28,580 nt of DNA from JADJLQ01 sp034439915 (GTDB lineage Bacteria > Bacteroidota > Bacteroidia > Chitinophagales > Saprospiraceae). Below, piece by piece: positions 1 through 9,472 of this stretch (position 1 is its first letter; each line of letters opens with the position of its first letter). Location of the stretch: contig JAWXBI010000299.1 of the NCBI GenBank assembly GCA_034439915.1, forward strand, positions 1 through 28,580, read 5' to 3'. Below the pieces are notes generated by a model. The model did no database searches. It had not been told where the DNA came from and saw only the letters and a list, made by a program, of their open reading frames with translations. The position numbers and the translations under genes are program-made.

Positions 1-610
1 AATTTAGTGATTACACCCGCAAATTGAATAAGGAAGCTCAAGCTGAAAATGAACATATTCTCGATGGCATCCGCCACGGTGATGATGCTGTTATAAAAAA
101 GATTTTTGCTGGTTGTCTTCCTTCGGTGAAATCCCTGATTGTCCGGCAGGGTGGACTGGAAGAGGATGCAGAAGATGTTTTTATGGATGCCCTGGAAGCC
201 ATTTATAACCAACTACACGCTACAGGTTTGAAACTGGAACGTGCTGCTTTTAAAACCTATCTGACCCAGGTCTGTTTATTTCAATGGTCCAAAAAAAAGA
301 GGAAAAAAAATGGGAAAGCCCGGTAACAAATGATGAGCTTGTGGTACAAAAGGATACGCTGGACCTGTCTGAATCCCTGGCGGAGGTCGACCGGATAAAG
401 CTGTTCCGCATGAAAATAGACTTACTGGGCTTGGAATGCCGAAATATATTAAAATGGTTTGTCGAAGAATGCCGCAGTATGAAAGAAATAGCCGGGATCC
501 TGAATATCAGTGAAGTGTTTGCCCGGAAAAAAAAGTTTGAATGCAAACAGCGTTTATTCAGGCTGGTGAAAGAAGACCCTCTTTACAATGAATTAAAATA
601 TCCAGAATGA
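1..610 (+). CDS. ECF-type RNA polymerase sigma factor, 5' end outside window, split by a -1 frame change
   Basis: The first frame (open from the window edge to a TAA at 324-326) encodes a sigma region 2-like segment, including HGDDAVIKKIF and EEDAEDVFMDALEAIY. The second frame (about 284-610, -1 relative to the first) encodes a sigma region 4-like helix-turn-helix segment, ECRSMKEIAGILNISEVFARKKK. Together they give about 195-200 aa, the usual size of an ECF sigma factor, so I treat them as one gene. The frame changes inside an A-rich stretch (291-311) carrying A AAA AAG in the correct phase for -1 slippage. The frame is open upstream to base 1; the only candidate start inside the window is TTG at 24, so the true start probably lies outside. 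The end overlaps the next gene (ATGA), implying one transcript. It could instead be a pseudogene or a homopolymer sequencing error. Confidence 0.8.
293..299 (+). promoter_or_regulatory. candidate -1 ribosomal slippage site A AAA AAG
   Basis: In the frame of the upstream sigma half the codons are AAA AAA AAG at 291-299, so the heptamer A AAA AAG is in phase. This is the same heptamer used by E. coli dnaX. A -1 slip would join QWSKKK directly to EEKKWESPV and continue into the region 4 half. A second in-phase heptamer, A AAA AAT, lies at 305-311, just before the zero-frame stop at 324-326. I see only a very weak GGG/CCC hairpin after it, and no clear stimulating structure. Confidence 0.45.
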
Positions 611-1368
611 CCACGGAAGAATTGGATGAAGAAGCTGAACGATATGTTTCCGGAAAAATGGAACCGGACGAGCTAATCCGGTATGAGGCCATTAGAAGAC
701 AGAACTCCGAGTCGGAAGAAATTTTTTATTTTAATAAAATCCTGTACCATACCTTAAATTCGGGGCAGAAGGGGTTTAGAAAAAAGCTGGAAACCATCCG
801 GTCCGAGCTTCAATCGACCAGCGATGCTAAGCACTTCAATCGACGCGGATTTATATTTTGGATAGCCCTGGCCGCAGGGATTACAGTTCTGCTTGCCATC
901 CTTTTATTGTTTAATTCTACAAAGTCTCCGGCTACACCGGAAGAATTGTACATGGCCTACATGCAGCAACCGGTTGCTTTGAGCCCTGATCTCAGCCCAA
1001 GCAGGTCAGGTAGTGACGATTCGATCCGTCGAAAACCCGAAGATTCCATCCTGATAAAGGCGGATGAATTTTATATGAACGGAAATCTGAAGGAAGCCAT
1101 AGAAGTCCTGGAATCAGAAATGGTTTATTCCGGTACGGAAAGGATTCGATTTCAAATCGCTTTCTTGTACCTGATGACAGGTCAGCCCAGGGAGGCTATT
1201 TTTATGTTTCAAAGTATCAGGGATTACAATCAGTCTGAAATTTATTGGTATACAGCCCTGGCATACCTCCGGATGGAGGACAAGGAAAATGCCAAAGCCA
1301 ATTTAAAGCTTATCGGACAGGATAGCCGCTGGTACCAGAAGAGCAGGGAATTAATGAACAAATTATAA
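607..1368 (+). CDS. anti-sigma-like membrane protein with periplasmic TPR domain
   Basis: This 253-aa protein has an acidic cytoplasmic N-terminus (about 1-78, beginning MTTEELDEEAERYVSGKM), one membrane segment (about 81-102, WIALAAGITVLLAILLLF), a Ser/Pro-rich linker (about 103-145), and a helical C-terminus with TPR-like units (ADEFYMNGNLKEAIEVLES; LYLMTGQPREAIFMFQ; YTALAYLRMEDKENAKANL). A short cytoplasmic head before a single TM is the usual architecture of anti-sigma factors, and its start overlaps the sigma gene's stop by 4 bp (ATGA), as sigma/anti-sigma pairs often do. I see no zinc-binding ZAS motif. The anti-sigma role is inferred from position and topology. It ends tail to tail with the CHAT gene, the two stops sharing TTATAA at 1363-1368. 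Confidence 0.75.
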   Translation: MTTEELDEEAERYVSGKMEPDELIRYEAIRRQNSESEEIFYFNKILYHTLNSGQKGFRKKLETIRSELQSTSDAKHFNRRGFIFWIALAAGITVLLAILLLFNSTKSPATPEELYMAYMQQPVALSPDLSPSRSGSDDSIRRKPEDSILIKADEFYMNGNLKEAIEVLESEMVYSGTERIRFQIAFLYLMTGQPREAIFMFQSIRDYNQSEIYWYTALAYLRMEDKENAKANLKLIGQDSRWYQKSRELMNKL

Positions 1369-4300
1369 ACTCCGTTTTTTCGTTCGCCGATAGATTAGGC
1401 CGGCAACAAGCAAGGGGATGAAAAAAAGGAGGATCAATGGTAATTGAGTGGATCCAAACTTCATGGGTTCATTGTTCCCTATCAATACCAGTCCGGCCCA
1501 ATAATAAGGGTGCTTTAATTCGTCGGAGGCTGTATCGAGGTAATCCTGTTTGGATTGCCTCAGGGCATCTGCCTTCCCCAACCCGGCTTTGAGGTGTTTA
1601 AAAAAACCAACGACAATATCTTTAGTGCTGGCATCATTAGCCGGCCAGAGGGACATGACGATATTGGGGCAGCCCGAGGCTTTAAAAGCCCTGGCAAGGG
1701 AAAGCACGCCTTCACCTTTTTGGAATTTGCCGGATCCGCTATTGCAGGCGCTTAAAACGGAAAGATCGGCATTTAATTTCATCCTGGCCAGTTCATAGGC
1801 ATACATGGATGTGCTGGTTTCTGCGTTGTTCTCGTTTTTAAATACGAGTTGGGAATATTCGGGATGTTTATCATCGGTCAATGCATGCATAGCCAGATGC
1901 AGAATCCGCGCTTTAGAACTCTCTTTGATAAACAATTCTTTGTTTACGAGATTGCCAGAATAAGCGTCGCCATTTAACAACCGGGAAGCCTCCTTTACTT
2001 CCGGTTTATTAAACAATAATGACCCTATAGAGTTCCGATTGGCTGAATATATGGGATACGTGATCAAGGAATCCAGACCTCTTTGATGAATGATCTCCTG
2101 ATCATTATATTCTGGTGCAAAACCAGCATAATCTGTTTCTGTCGGGTTATTTAGTCTTTTGCTAAGGGGTAGGGTACTGGCATATTCGTACCATATAGTT
2201 CGAGTAGTGAACGACGAGGAATTGCTTTTTTTGGCGGTGACCAAATATTCAAAAGGTAAATAAGAAATCCAGGCATCAGGAACCACAATGAGATTTGGGT
2301 TCAGCAGAGACTCCTGTACTGGGCGTAGTAGGATATTATAAAGCTGAACAGCCAACGCAGGCAATGAATCCCCTTCCATTTTTAAAGAATGGTTTTTTAT
2401 GGTATGGATGAATTTTTCAGCCATTAATTTCGAGTCCGGAGAAAGATTTTCACGGAACAATTTAAATCCTTTGCTATTGATCAAGAGAATATACATTTGA
2501 TCTTTTCCGATGAAATAGTCCAATAAATCTGCATTCTCTGATTTCATATACGAAATGAGTTTTTGCATTGGAAATTCCTTGTATTGGAATGGATTATTAA
2601 CTGAATATTCTTGGTCAGGCTTTAACTCGTTTTGCAAGGCTAATTGTCCAGTAAGTTCAGATATGGATTTAGTGAGGTTAAACAATCTCAATGAATCCGG
2701 ATTATTAAGCCTGTTTGATTCCAGGATTTGATCGCGGATGGCAGCAATCTCTGCTTGTAATTCTTCAGTTTTTTCTTCTTGGGGGTTTTCAGAGCCTGAG
2801 GCATTCATATTTTGTTGGTTCAGGATCTCCTTGATTTGAAAGGATTTGACCAAATCAGATAACCGGAATACTTCGTTGGCATATTGGTCCTGACCTGTTT
2901 TTTCATATAATAAGTAACATAATTCTAATGCATCTTCATAAAACGGATAAAGCATTTTGAGGCGGATTGATTTCGATTGCATGTTGTAAACGCTACCTTG
3001 CAGATAATGCAAAGAAGTTTCAAAAATTTGCAACAAGCGATACCCCATTCTCAATTGTTCCAATGATCCGGAAGTTTTGGCCTGGGCAACCAGGCTTTGC
3101 AAACTAGGCCGGACATAATCCTGTATTCTTATAATTTCCTGTACAGTCAATTTGTCCCAGGCAATGAGGCTAGGTTCGATAGAGTCATTTAAATGAATAT
3201 TAAATTTGGATTTTAGGAATTCCTGGCAAAAATCTATACACTCTTGATAATTACGGCTTAAGTATAACTGTCTTGCCTTAATTTCAGAAAACACAAATAA
3301 GTCAGCAGGATCCAATTTATTGCCTTCAGACAAAACGGTATTAATCGTGTTTAATGATAGTTTGTAATTCTGGGTTTTGCTGTAATAATCTGCAATATTA
3401 TAGGACAAATGCATTTTATTTAAATTAAAATCAGCGCTTTTTAGAATAATTTTAAAACTATCGACCAGAGCAGCTGCCAGATCAGTTTGTTGGTTATATA
3501 GATAAATGGACGCCTTTACAATGAGTAGATCAGACCATAAACGTATATTGTTTGGTTCATGTTTTTTAATCAGGCTATCCCCCAGACCGATTAGATACAT
3601 TGCCTTTTCCGGTTCGTCATTTTCTAAAAAACAGGCAGCGGTTTGGGTGGTTGAATAAATATAATGCCTGGGAATGTTGCTTAACATGAGATTTTTTACT
3701 GCGGGTGGGCGGACATGATAATTTAGAAATTGTTTGTAAAACTGAGCATCTGGCATATCGGGGTTTTTAACATAAAAATGTTCATAAATCCGCGTTATAA
3801 GAGCATTGGCCCTTGCTCCAAAAATTTTAGCCTTATCAAAATCTCCAATGGAGTAATAATAAGCCCCCATTACCCCGTTTCCATTAATTAAAAAGTTGTT
3901 TAAAGAGTCAAGCGTCTTTACCCTGATCTCGTATGATTTTAAATAATATTCCTTGGCCAAATTGTAGTTTCCAGAAGATTTGTAGCAATTGGCAAGTTTA
4001 ATCATACATTTTGTGGCAATCAAATGTTCTTCTGTGAAAATTTGTCTACTCAGATCCAGCGATTTTTGAAGAAAGAGTATAGAGCTATCACACTTGTTTT
4101 GAATCCCGTAAATGTATCCGACGTTGAAATAAGCATCGATGAGATAAGTCCAGGTCAGCGAGTCCCGAGTGAAGCGGGTTAATTTTGAAAAACGATCCAC
4201 TGACTCCAGGGATAAAAGCAGAGCGCTGTCTAATTTGTAAAAATAGGCATAGATCTCAGTACGGTGATAAATATCAAATGCAGCTGTTGAATCTTCTGAA

Positions 4301-4434
4301 AAATTGTCCGGCCTGGGCAAAATCTCCAGAGCCTGTAATCCATTTGTTTTTTCGGGTCCTTCGGCACAGGCGCCTATGAAAAGATGCATCGCAATCAGCG
4401 CAAAGATTAAAATAGGGAATACCGAAATTCTCAT
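1363..4434 (-). CDS. TPR-CHAT domain lipoprotein (caspase-like protease) with C-terminal TM
   Basis: This 1023-aa protein starts with a lipoprotein signal (LFIGAC, lipidated Cys23 predicted). A long helical region follows with TPR-like pairs (for example YFNVGYIYGIQNKCDSSILF and IKLANCYKSSGNYNLAKEYY), then a probable coiled coil (about 555-610). The CHAT domain occupies roughly 720-985. Its catalytic pair is visible: His850 in LHLAMHALTDD and Cys897 in LSACNSGSG, both confirmed from the codons, and the GEGVLSLARAFKASGC motif typical of CHAT follows. A TM (about 998-1015) precedes a basic tail RRTKKRSL, which predicts that the CHAT domain faces the periplasm. It converges on the sigma/anti-sigma pair. 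Protease activity is a family property; substrate and trigger are unknown. I see no clear TAnnTTTG element upstream. Confidence 0.9.
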   Translation of the reverse strand: MRISVFPILIFALIAMHLFIGACAEGPEKTNGLQALEILPRPDNFSEDSTAAFDIYHRTEIYAYFYKLDSALLLSLESVDRFSKLTRFTRDSLTWTYLIDAYFNVGYIYGIQNKCDSSILFLQKSLDLSRQIFTEEHLIATKCMIKLANCYKSSGNYNLAKEYYLKSYEIRVKTLDSLNNFLINGNGVMGAYYYSIGDFDKAKIFGARANALITRIYEHFYVKNPDMPDAQFYKQFLNYHVRPPAVKNLMLSNIPRHYIYSTTQTAACFLENDEPEKAMYLIGLGDSLIKKHEPNNIRLWSDLLIVKASIYLYNQQTDLAAALVDSFKIILKSADFNLNKMHLSYNIADYYSKTQNYKLSLNTINTVLSEGNKLDPADLFVFSEIKARQLYLSRNYQECIDFCQEFLKSKFNIHLNDSIEPSLIAWDKLTVQEIIRIQDYVRPSLQSLVAQAKTSGSLEQLRMGYRLLQIFETSLHYLQGSVYNMQSKSIRLKMLYPFYEDALELCYLLYEKTGQDQYANEVFRLSDLVKSFQIKEILNQQNMNASGSENPQEEKTEELQAEIAAIRDQILESNRLNNPDSLRLFNLTKSISELTGQLALQNELKPDQEYSVNNPFQYKEFPMQKLISYMKSENADLLDYFIGKDQMYILLINSKGFKLFRENLSPDSKLMAEKFIHTIKNHSLKMEGDSLPALAVQLYNILLRPVQESLLNPNLIVVPDAWISYLPFEYLVTAKKSNSSSFTTRTIWYEYASTLPLSKRLNNPTETDYAGFAPEYNDQEIIHQRGLDSLITYPIYSANRNSIGSLLFNKPEVKEASRLLNGDAYSGNLVNKELFIKESSKARILHLAMHALTDDKHPEYSQLVFKNENNAETSTSMYAYELARMKLNADLSVLSACNSGSGKFQKGEGVLSLARAFKASGCPNIVMSLWPANDASTKDIVVGFFKHLKAGLGKADALRQSKQDYLDTASDELKHPYYWAGLVLIGNNEPMKFGSTQLPLILLFFIPLLVAGLIYRRTKKRSL

Positions 4435-4579
4435 ACCCTGGTTTATTAATTCCTCCTAAGATATGAAATGAATTAGTTAATTTATAAATCTGGATGACTG
4501 GTGAAAATTACAGGATAATGCGTGGAATTATTGGATATCTAACAAAAACCAATAAAAATTGAGCTTTCCATTACCCCAA

Positions 4580-4614
4580 TAAAAAAAGCCCCCATTATTC
4601 AACATAATGAGGGC
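4580..4614 (-). terminator. rho-independent terminator after susD
   Basis: Read on the minus strand, a stem of about ten base pairs with one mismatch (arms 4604-4614 and 4588-4598, five-base loop) is followed directly by seven T residues (4587-4581). It begins about 30 bp after the susD stop and closes the susC-susD transcript. This also isolates the CHAT gene downstream on the same strand, which must have its own promoter. Confidence 0.85.
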
Positions 4615-4642
4615 CTTAGAATTAGTCTTAAAAAACTTTACT

Positions 4643-6238
4643 TTATTTCTTATCCCACCATACTTTAGTGGTATACTCGTCTGGGGTCACACCTCCCGTT
4701 TTTAAATTGGGATTACTTGCAGTCTCACTCGTTGGATAGGGTAACCTAACCGGAATGGTACCACCTGTAATATTGCTTGGGTGATTAGCCGCTTTTAATA
4801 CCGGGAAATCCAATCTTCTCCAATCTGACCAAGCATCAAACCAGTTCAAAAACTTACTTACCCAAAGCTGATCTGCGATCATCTGGATAGCTGGTTTATG
4901 AACATTGTATTGATAAGTGGAAAGGTAAGTAGCTACTGCTGCATCGGAAACAGTTAAAGTAGCATCGTAAACGGTATACATCTGCATAGCGAGTTTTACG
5001 CCTGCATCATAATGCGATTTATCGGTACCGGAGATACCACCGGCTCCGATATTCTTCAATTTAGCTTCGGCCAGCAATAGTTCTACTTCCCCTGCATTCA
5101 TAATCATATAGGGTTCGTCATCCTGCATCAGTTTAAAATTGATTTTGCTGTATTCGGCATCGAAATTTACATTCTTACCTTCCAGGGCATCAATATCAGC
5201 TTTGTCTACACCGTGAGGAACTCCTTTTTGTTTTAATGGATCGCCTTCTACTACAGTATAGGACGTTGCATTCCAGTTAGCGATACCTCCGCTGATAATC
5301 ATCAACCTTGGATCGTCATCGACAACGGTCGTTTTGTCTGTCCCTTTCAGGAAGTTAATCAGCGTTTGTCCCAGAATTGCAGGTTGTCCACCGTCACCAG
5401 GATAAAAAGCGCGGGAAATTCCATTCTGATTGGTCCATTCGCTGGGGCCAATAGACATGGGTACCACGAAATTGTCCGTATTGCTGGTCATCACACCACC
5501 TGCAACCGCTTTGGTAACATAAGTAGTCGCCAATGCTGCGTCTGCATCAGATGCCCTCATGGCCATTCTGAGCATGACGGAATAAGCAAATTTTTTCCAC
5601 TTAGTCACATCGCCTTTGTACACGAAGTCGGCTTTAGCAAAACTGGCCTGATCTTTATCTGATGCACTCAGGGCAGCAGCAGCTTCGTCCAATTCTTTCA
5701 ACACGTCGGTATAGATGGTTTTGCCGTCATCGTATTTTGGGAAAAACAAGCCGCTTGTGCCTTTGTTGGCTTCAGAATAAGGTACATTACCATAAAAATC
5801 AACTAACCGGGCATAGGTCCAGGCCTTAAGGATACGGGCAGCATTGCGCGTATTCTTTTTATTACCTGCGTCGTAACCACCATCACCGGTTTGTTTTAAT
5901 ACCTCTGCGATATTTTTTAACTGGTCGCGATAAGAAAACTCGAAGATACAAGCACGAGTTTCTCCGTTGTCCGTGTATTTATCGCCAGGTGAAATTCCAC
6001 CGGCAGAACCAAAGTGTTGAATGGCAAATGACATCATACCTATATTGGTGCGCCAATCGGTATACCGGTTGTCACCGGATGATCCTTGAGAGGCAACCGC
6101 CAATAAAGCCGCGGAGAATAAGAAATTGAGATCGATCTCATTAACGGCCTGCGGATTGATATTCAGATCTTGCAGTTCATCTGTATTGCACTTGACAAAC
6201 AAAAGACTTGCAATAGCTATAAATAATATTTTTTTCAT
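4643..6238 (-). CDS. SusD/RagB-family outer-membrane lipoprotein (SusD-like 2 type)
   Basis: This 531-aa protein is a surface nutrient-binding lipoprotein that caps a SusC transporter. The N-terminus is a lipoprotein signal ending FVKC (Cys17), and the following NTDELQD is acidic, as in Bacteroidota surface-export signals. Family features include the early INPQAV and DWRTNIGMMSFAIQHFG regions, helical TPR-like segments around RNAARILKAWTYARLVDFYG and FYGNVPYSEA, EVELLLAEAKL in the second half, and a C-terminal IPVRLPYPTSETASNP. It lies 21 bp downstream of susC on the same strand and is closed by a strong terminator, so the two form an operon. The ligand cannot be read from the sequence; nearby glycosidases suggest a glycan, but this SusD subgroup also serves other substrates. 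Confidence 0.92.
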   Translation of the reverse strand: MKKILFIAIASLLFVKCNTDELQDLNINPQAVNEIDLNFLFSAALLAVASQGSSGDNRYTDWRTNIGMMSFAIQHFGSAGGISPGDKYTDNGETRACIFEFSYRDQLKNIAEVLKQTGDGGYDAGNKKNTRNAARILKAWTYARLVDFYGNVPYSEANKGTSGLFFPKYDDGKTIYTDVLKELDEAAAALSASDKDQASFAKADFVYKGDVTKWKKFAYSVMLRMAMRASDADAALATTYVTKAVAGGVMTSNTDNFVVPMSIGPSEWTNQNGISRAFYPGDGGQPAILGQTLINFLKGTDKTTVVDDDPRLMIISGGIANWNATSYTVVEGDPLKQKGVPHGVDKADIDALEGKNVNFDAEYSKINFKLMQDDEPYMIMNAGEVELLLAEAKLKNIGAGGISGTDKSHYDAGVKLAMQMYTVYDATLTVSDAAVATYLSTYQYNVHKPAIQMIADQLWVSKFLNWFDAWSDWRRLDFPVLKAANHPSNITGGTIPVRLPYPTSETASNPNLKTGGVTPDEYTTKVWWDKK

Positions 6239-6259
6239 TTCTTGTGTGATTTAAAGTTG

Positions 6260-9200
6260 TTAGAACCCTACTTTTAAATTAAAACCATAACTGCGGGTAG
6301 ATGGGAATCCGAAATAATCCAATCCCTGTGAATTGTTCACGGTATAAGAGGATTCAGGATCGACATTTTCTACATTTTTGTGCAGAATAGCCAGGTTCCT
6401 TCCTACAAATGAAAGTGTAAGCGTCTCGAATGGAGTTTTGCTGATTAAGCTTTTAGGAAATGAATACCCAATGGTAACCTGTCGAAGTTTTGCAAATGAA
6501 GCATCATACAGATAATGATCCGTCTTTCCGTTTTGTTCACTTCCCGTAGTAGACCAATACCGCTCAGCTTCCTGAGGAGTCAGGGTCTTTTGGATGGGCT
6601 CATAAATCGGGCCACTGGCATTGGTTCCGGTTTGTACTACGCCTTTGATGGCTAAAGGAGCTTCTCCGGCGCGGCCAATCAAGGTCTGTTGATGAAATCC
6701 CCATTGGGTCAATCGCATATTGGTACCGGAAAATATATCACCTCCAAATTTGAAATCAATAAGCGCTGATACGTTGAAATTGTTCCAGGTTAAGGAATTA
6801 TTTAAACCACCGGTTAAATCGGCAACTCCATTACCTATAATTTGGTAATTGGGATTACCTATGGGGCTGCCGGATGCATCAAATACCAGGTTGCCACTAG
6901 CATCTGTTCTCTGTACCCTTCCGGTAATCATACCATAAGGATAACCCACGATATGTTTGATAAACACGTTTCGGGTTCTGGGCTCTTCGAGTACCAATTC
7001 TTTGGAACCTGCGATGAGGGAAACCACTTTATTGTTGTTCTTTGCCAGGTTGAGCGATACATCCCAGGTTACTTTGCCCTGAACCGGGGTAACTCCGATT
7101 AAAGCTTCTATACCTCTGTTTTGAAGTTTTCCGAGGTTTACAGCGGTAGCATTAAATCCTGCAGAATAAGAAATTGTAGCATTCAGAATATCGTTAGTTG
7201 TCTTTTGAGAATAATAAGTAAGATCCAAGGAAACTCTGTTTTTGAAAAGACGAATATCAGCGCCAAACTCGATTTCTGTCGAAGTTAACGGCAGCAAATT
7301 AGGATTCGGGATAGTTCCTCCTTGTCCTATCGCAAAAGCAAAACCTCCTAAAGTAGTACCCACGTGGGAATTGCTGTTCAAACCATAGGTAACGCTGGTG
7401 TTATAAGCACCTACGGTGGCATTTCCTACCTGGGCCCAACCAGCCCTTAATTTGACATAGCTGAACAAGGAAGGTAAATTCCTGAAAGCGTCAGACAAAA
7501 CAAAACTTAATTGAGCTGAAGGATAAAGGATACTGTTGTTTTCAGGATTCAATACAGAAAACCAATCATTACGGGCGCTTCCGGTAAGGTATAAATACCC
7601 TTTATAACCAATTTCAGCCTGCCCTAATAATGAATTGATGCCCAATGTATTAAAACCATAACCAAAGGTTCTTTGAACCCCGTTGTTGATAGCGGCAAAG
7701 AAGGGTACGTTGAACCCGTTGCTGTTGACGTTGATGTTTTCAGATTCCCTGATCATTTTATTACCACCCCCGAATACGTTTACAGAGATATCACCGAAAG
7801 TTTTATTAAAACCAACAGTATAGGAAGCATTGATTTCCTGGATACGGTCAATACCTTCGTTGATGTTTCCACCCCTGTTAAACCCTGTACCTTGGGGCGT
7901 TAACCCTTTACCGCGACGTGCATATTTGTCTAAACCGATCTGGCCTTCAATAAAAAGATAGGGAGTAATATCATACTTTAACCTTCCGGAGGCATTTACC
8001 CGGTCTCTTTTGTCAGAGTTGATAAACTGATGTGCAGCCCAATAAGCTCCGGAACTCCACTGATCATTGACCGGATTTACCTGCATTTCTTCTCCAGGAA
8101 CCCTGCCCCAGTATGCTAACATCGCTGGGGGGATTGCCCCGGGAGCGATAGCACCAATTTTATTAGGATCCCCTCTTAAGGCGGTAATGTCTTGATTTCC
8201 TGCAACTTTCCAAACGCTTTGAATAGCATTGCCGGGAGAATCAGACAGCGTCGGCCTGTTTGTATTTTTTTCGAGTGAATAGAGGACTTTTGCGTCCAGC
8301 GTTATTTTTTTACCAAATTTTGAATTGGCGGCCAGCGATACGTTGGTCCGATCAAATCCGGAATTGGGTAATATCGTAGTACCTCTGAGATCAGAAACCC
8401 CGATACGGAAAGATTGGGTCTCATTGCCACCGGTAAAAGCAAGGCTATTGGTAAAGGAGGCTCCGGTTTGATAAAATGCTTCAAACTTATTCTGAGTTTG
8501 AGAATAAGGTCTTGCAACACCGTCAAATTGAATGACAGAACTGCCGTCAAATTTTGGGCCCCAGGCTCGATTGCCCCAGTTGCCTGCTTCCTGCACGGTA
8601 GTTGGTTTGGTTGGTACTCCATTGGGTAATGCTCCAACAAAACCACCGGCACCGTAGGATTGTTGCAGGTCAGAGAGATCATTTAAGGTTTCAAAAACGT
8701 AGTTAGAATTGAATTCTATACCAATACCTTTCCTTTTGGTCCCCCTTTTAGTGATGATGTTGATGACACCGTTAGCTGCGCGGGCACCATAAAGAGCGGC
8801 CGCATTGGCACCTTTTAATACGGTGATGGATTCGATATCGTCCGGATTGACACTGGACATACCGTCACCTTCATCGGCGCCTCCCCAAAGTCCGGCCTGG
8901 CCAAATCCTGAATTGTCCATAGGAACTCCGTCAATAACATAAAGCGGCTGGTTGTTACCTGCCAGCGATTTGTTACCCCGGATAATTACCCGTGAAGAAC
9001 CACCAGGTCCGGAAGCTATTTTGCTCACGTTGACCCCGGCTACCCGACCGGCAAGTGCATTGGCTATGTTATTTTCGCGGGCCTGGGTGAAGTTGTCTCC
9101 ACTTACCTCAGTCACGGAGTAACCGAGCGCTTTTTTCTGACGGCTGATCCCAAGAGAAGTAACCACCACCTCGCTGAGTGTAACCCCCGCGGACATTACC

Positions 9201-9472
9201 ACATCAATGATGGATTGGCTCCCAATGGTAACCGCTTTTTCTTCAAATCCAGTGTAAGTAAATCGCAATGTTGCAAAATCAGGCACATTACTAAGGGAAT
9301 AATTTCCCTCAAAATCAGTAACAGTACCTTGTGTAGTTCCCTGAACGAGAACAGTGACACCGATTAGAGGCTCGCTGTCCTCTCCGTTGGTCACTTTACC
9401 CGTGATCGTGCGTTGGGCAATTGCTTGCCACCCGCAAAATACGAGCAGGATCAGTAAAGTTTTTTTAACCAT
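6260..9472 (-). CDS. SusC/RagA-family TonB-dependent outer-membrane transporter
   Basis: This 1070-aa protein imports oligomers across the outer membrane, powered by TonB. A signal peptide (about 1-19, ending QAIAQ) is followed by a carboxypeptidase-regulatory-like beta-sandwich (about 20-100; ITGKVTNGEDSEPLIGVTV, FEGNYSLSNV). Next is a SEVVVTSLGISRQKKALGYS linker and the plug (about 115-240; ARENNIANALAGRVAGV, RVIIRGNKSL, PLYVIDGVPMDNSGFG, VLKGANAAALYGARAANGVI). The rest is a 22-strand-type barrel ending in the aromatic FNLKVGF. It is the first gene of the susCD operon. There is no extended sigma/anti-sigma N-terminal signalling domain, so it probably does not signal to an ECF sigma itself. 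Confidence 0.95.
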   Translation of the reverse strand: MVKKTLLILLVFCGWQAIAQRTITGKVTNGEDSEPLIGVTVLVQGTTQGTVTDFEGNYSLSNVPDFATLRFTYTGFEEKAVTIGSQSIIDVVMSAGVTLSEVVVTSLGISRQKKALGYSVTEVSGDNFTQARENNIANALAGRVAGVNVSKIASGPGGSSRVIIRGNKSLAGNNQPLYVIDGVPMDNSGFGQAGLWGGADEGDGMSSVNPDDIESITVLKGANAAALYGARAANGVINIITKRGTKRKGIGIEFNSNYVFETLNDLSDLQQSYGAGGFVGALPNGVPTKPTTVQEAGNWGNRAWGPKFDGSSVIQFDGVARPYSQTQNKFEAFYQTGASFTNSLAFTGGNETQSFRIGVSDLRGTTILPNSGFDRTNVSLAANSKFGKKITLDAKVLYSLEKNTNRPTLSDSPGNAIQSVWKVAGNQDITALRGDPNKIGAIAPGAIPPAMLAYWGRVPGEEMQVNPVNDQWSSGAYWAAHQFINSDKRDRVNASGRLKYDITPYLFIEGQIGLDKYARRGKGLTPQGTGFNRGGNINEGIDRIQEINASYTVGFNKTFGDISVNVFGGGNKMIRESENINVNSNGFNVPFFAAINNGVQRTFGYGFNTLGINSLLGQAEIGYKGYLYLTGSARNDWFSVLNPENNSILYPSAQLSFVLSDAFRNLPSLFSYVKLRAGWAQVGNATVGAYNTSVTYGLNSNSHVGTTLGGFAFAIGQGGTIPNPNLLPLTSTEIEFGADIRLFKNRVSLDLTYYSQKTTNDILNATISYSAGFNATAVNLGKLQNRGIEALIGVTPVQGKVTWDVSLNLAKNNNKVVSLIAGSKELVLEEPRTRNVFIKHIVGYPYGMITGRVQRTDASGNLVFDASGSPIGNPNYQIIGNGVADLTGGLNNSLTWNNFNVSALIDFKFGGDIFSGTNMRLTQWGFHQQTLIGRAGEAPLAIKGVVQTGTNASGPIYEPIQKTLTPQEAERYWSTTGSEQNGKTDHYLYDASFAKLRQVTIGYSFPKSLISKTPFETLTLSFVGRNLAILHKNVENVDPESSYTVNNSQGLDYFGFPSTRSYGFNLKVGF

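Noticed and set aside
1..4434. CRISPR type III-E (Craspase) locus
   Set aside because: TPR-CHAT and ECF sigma genes are present, but there is no Cas7-11, no repeat array and no Csx30-like protein; the resemblance is in logic only.
8302..8682. 126-aa minus-strand ORF inside susC
   Set aside because: It is a shadow in another frame of susC, with no recognisable domain.
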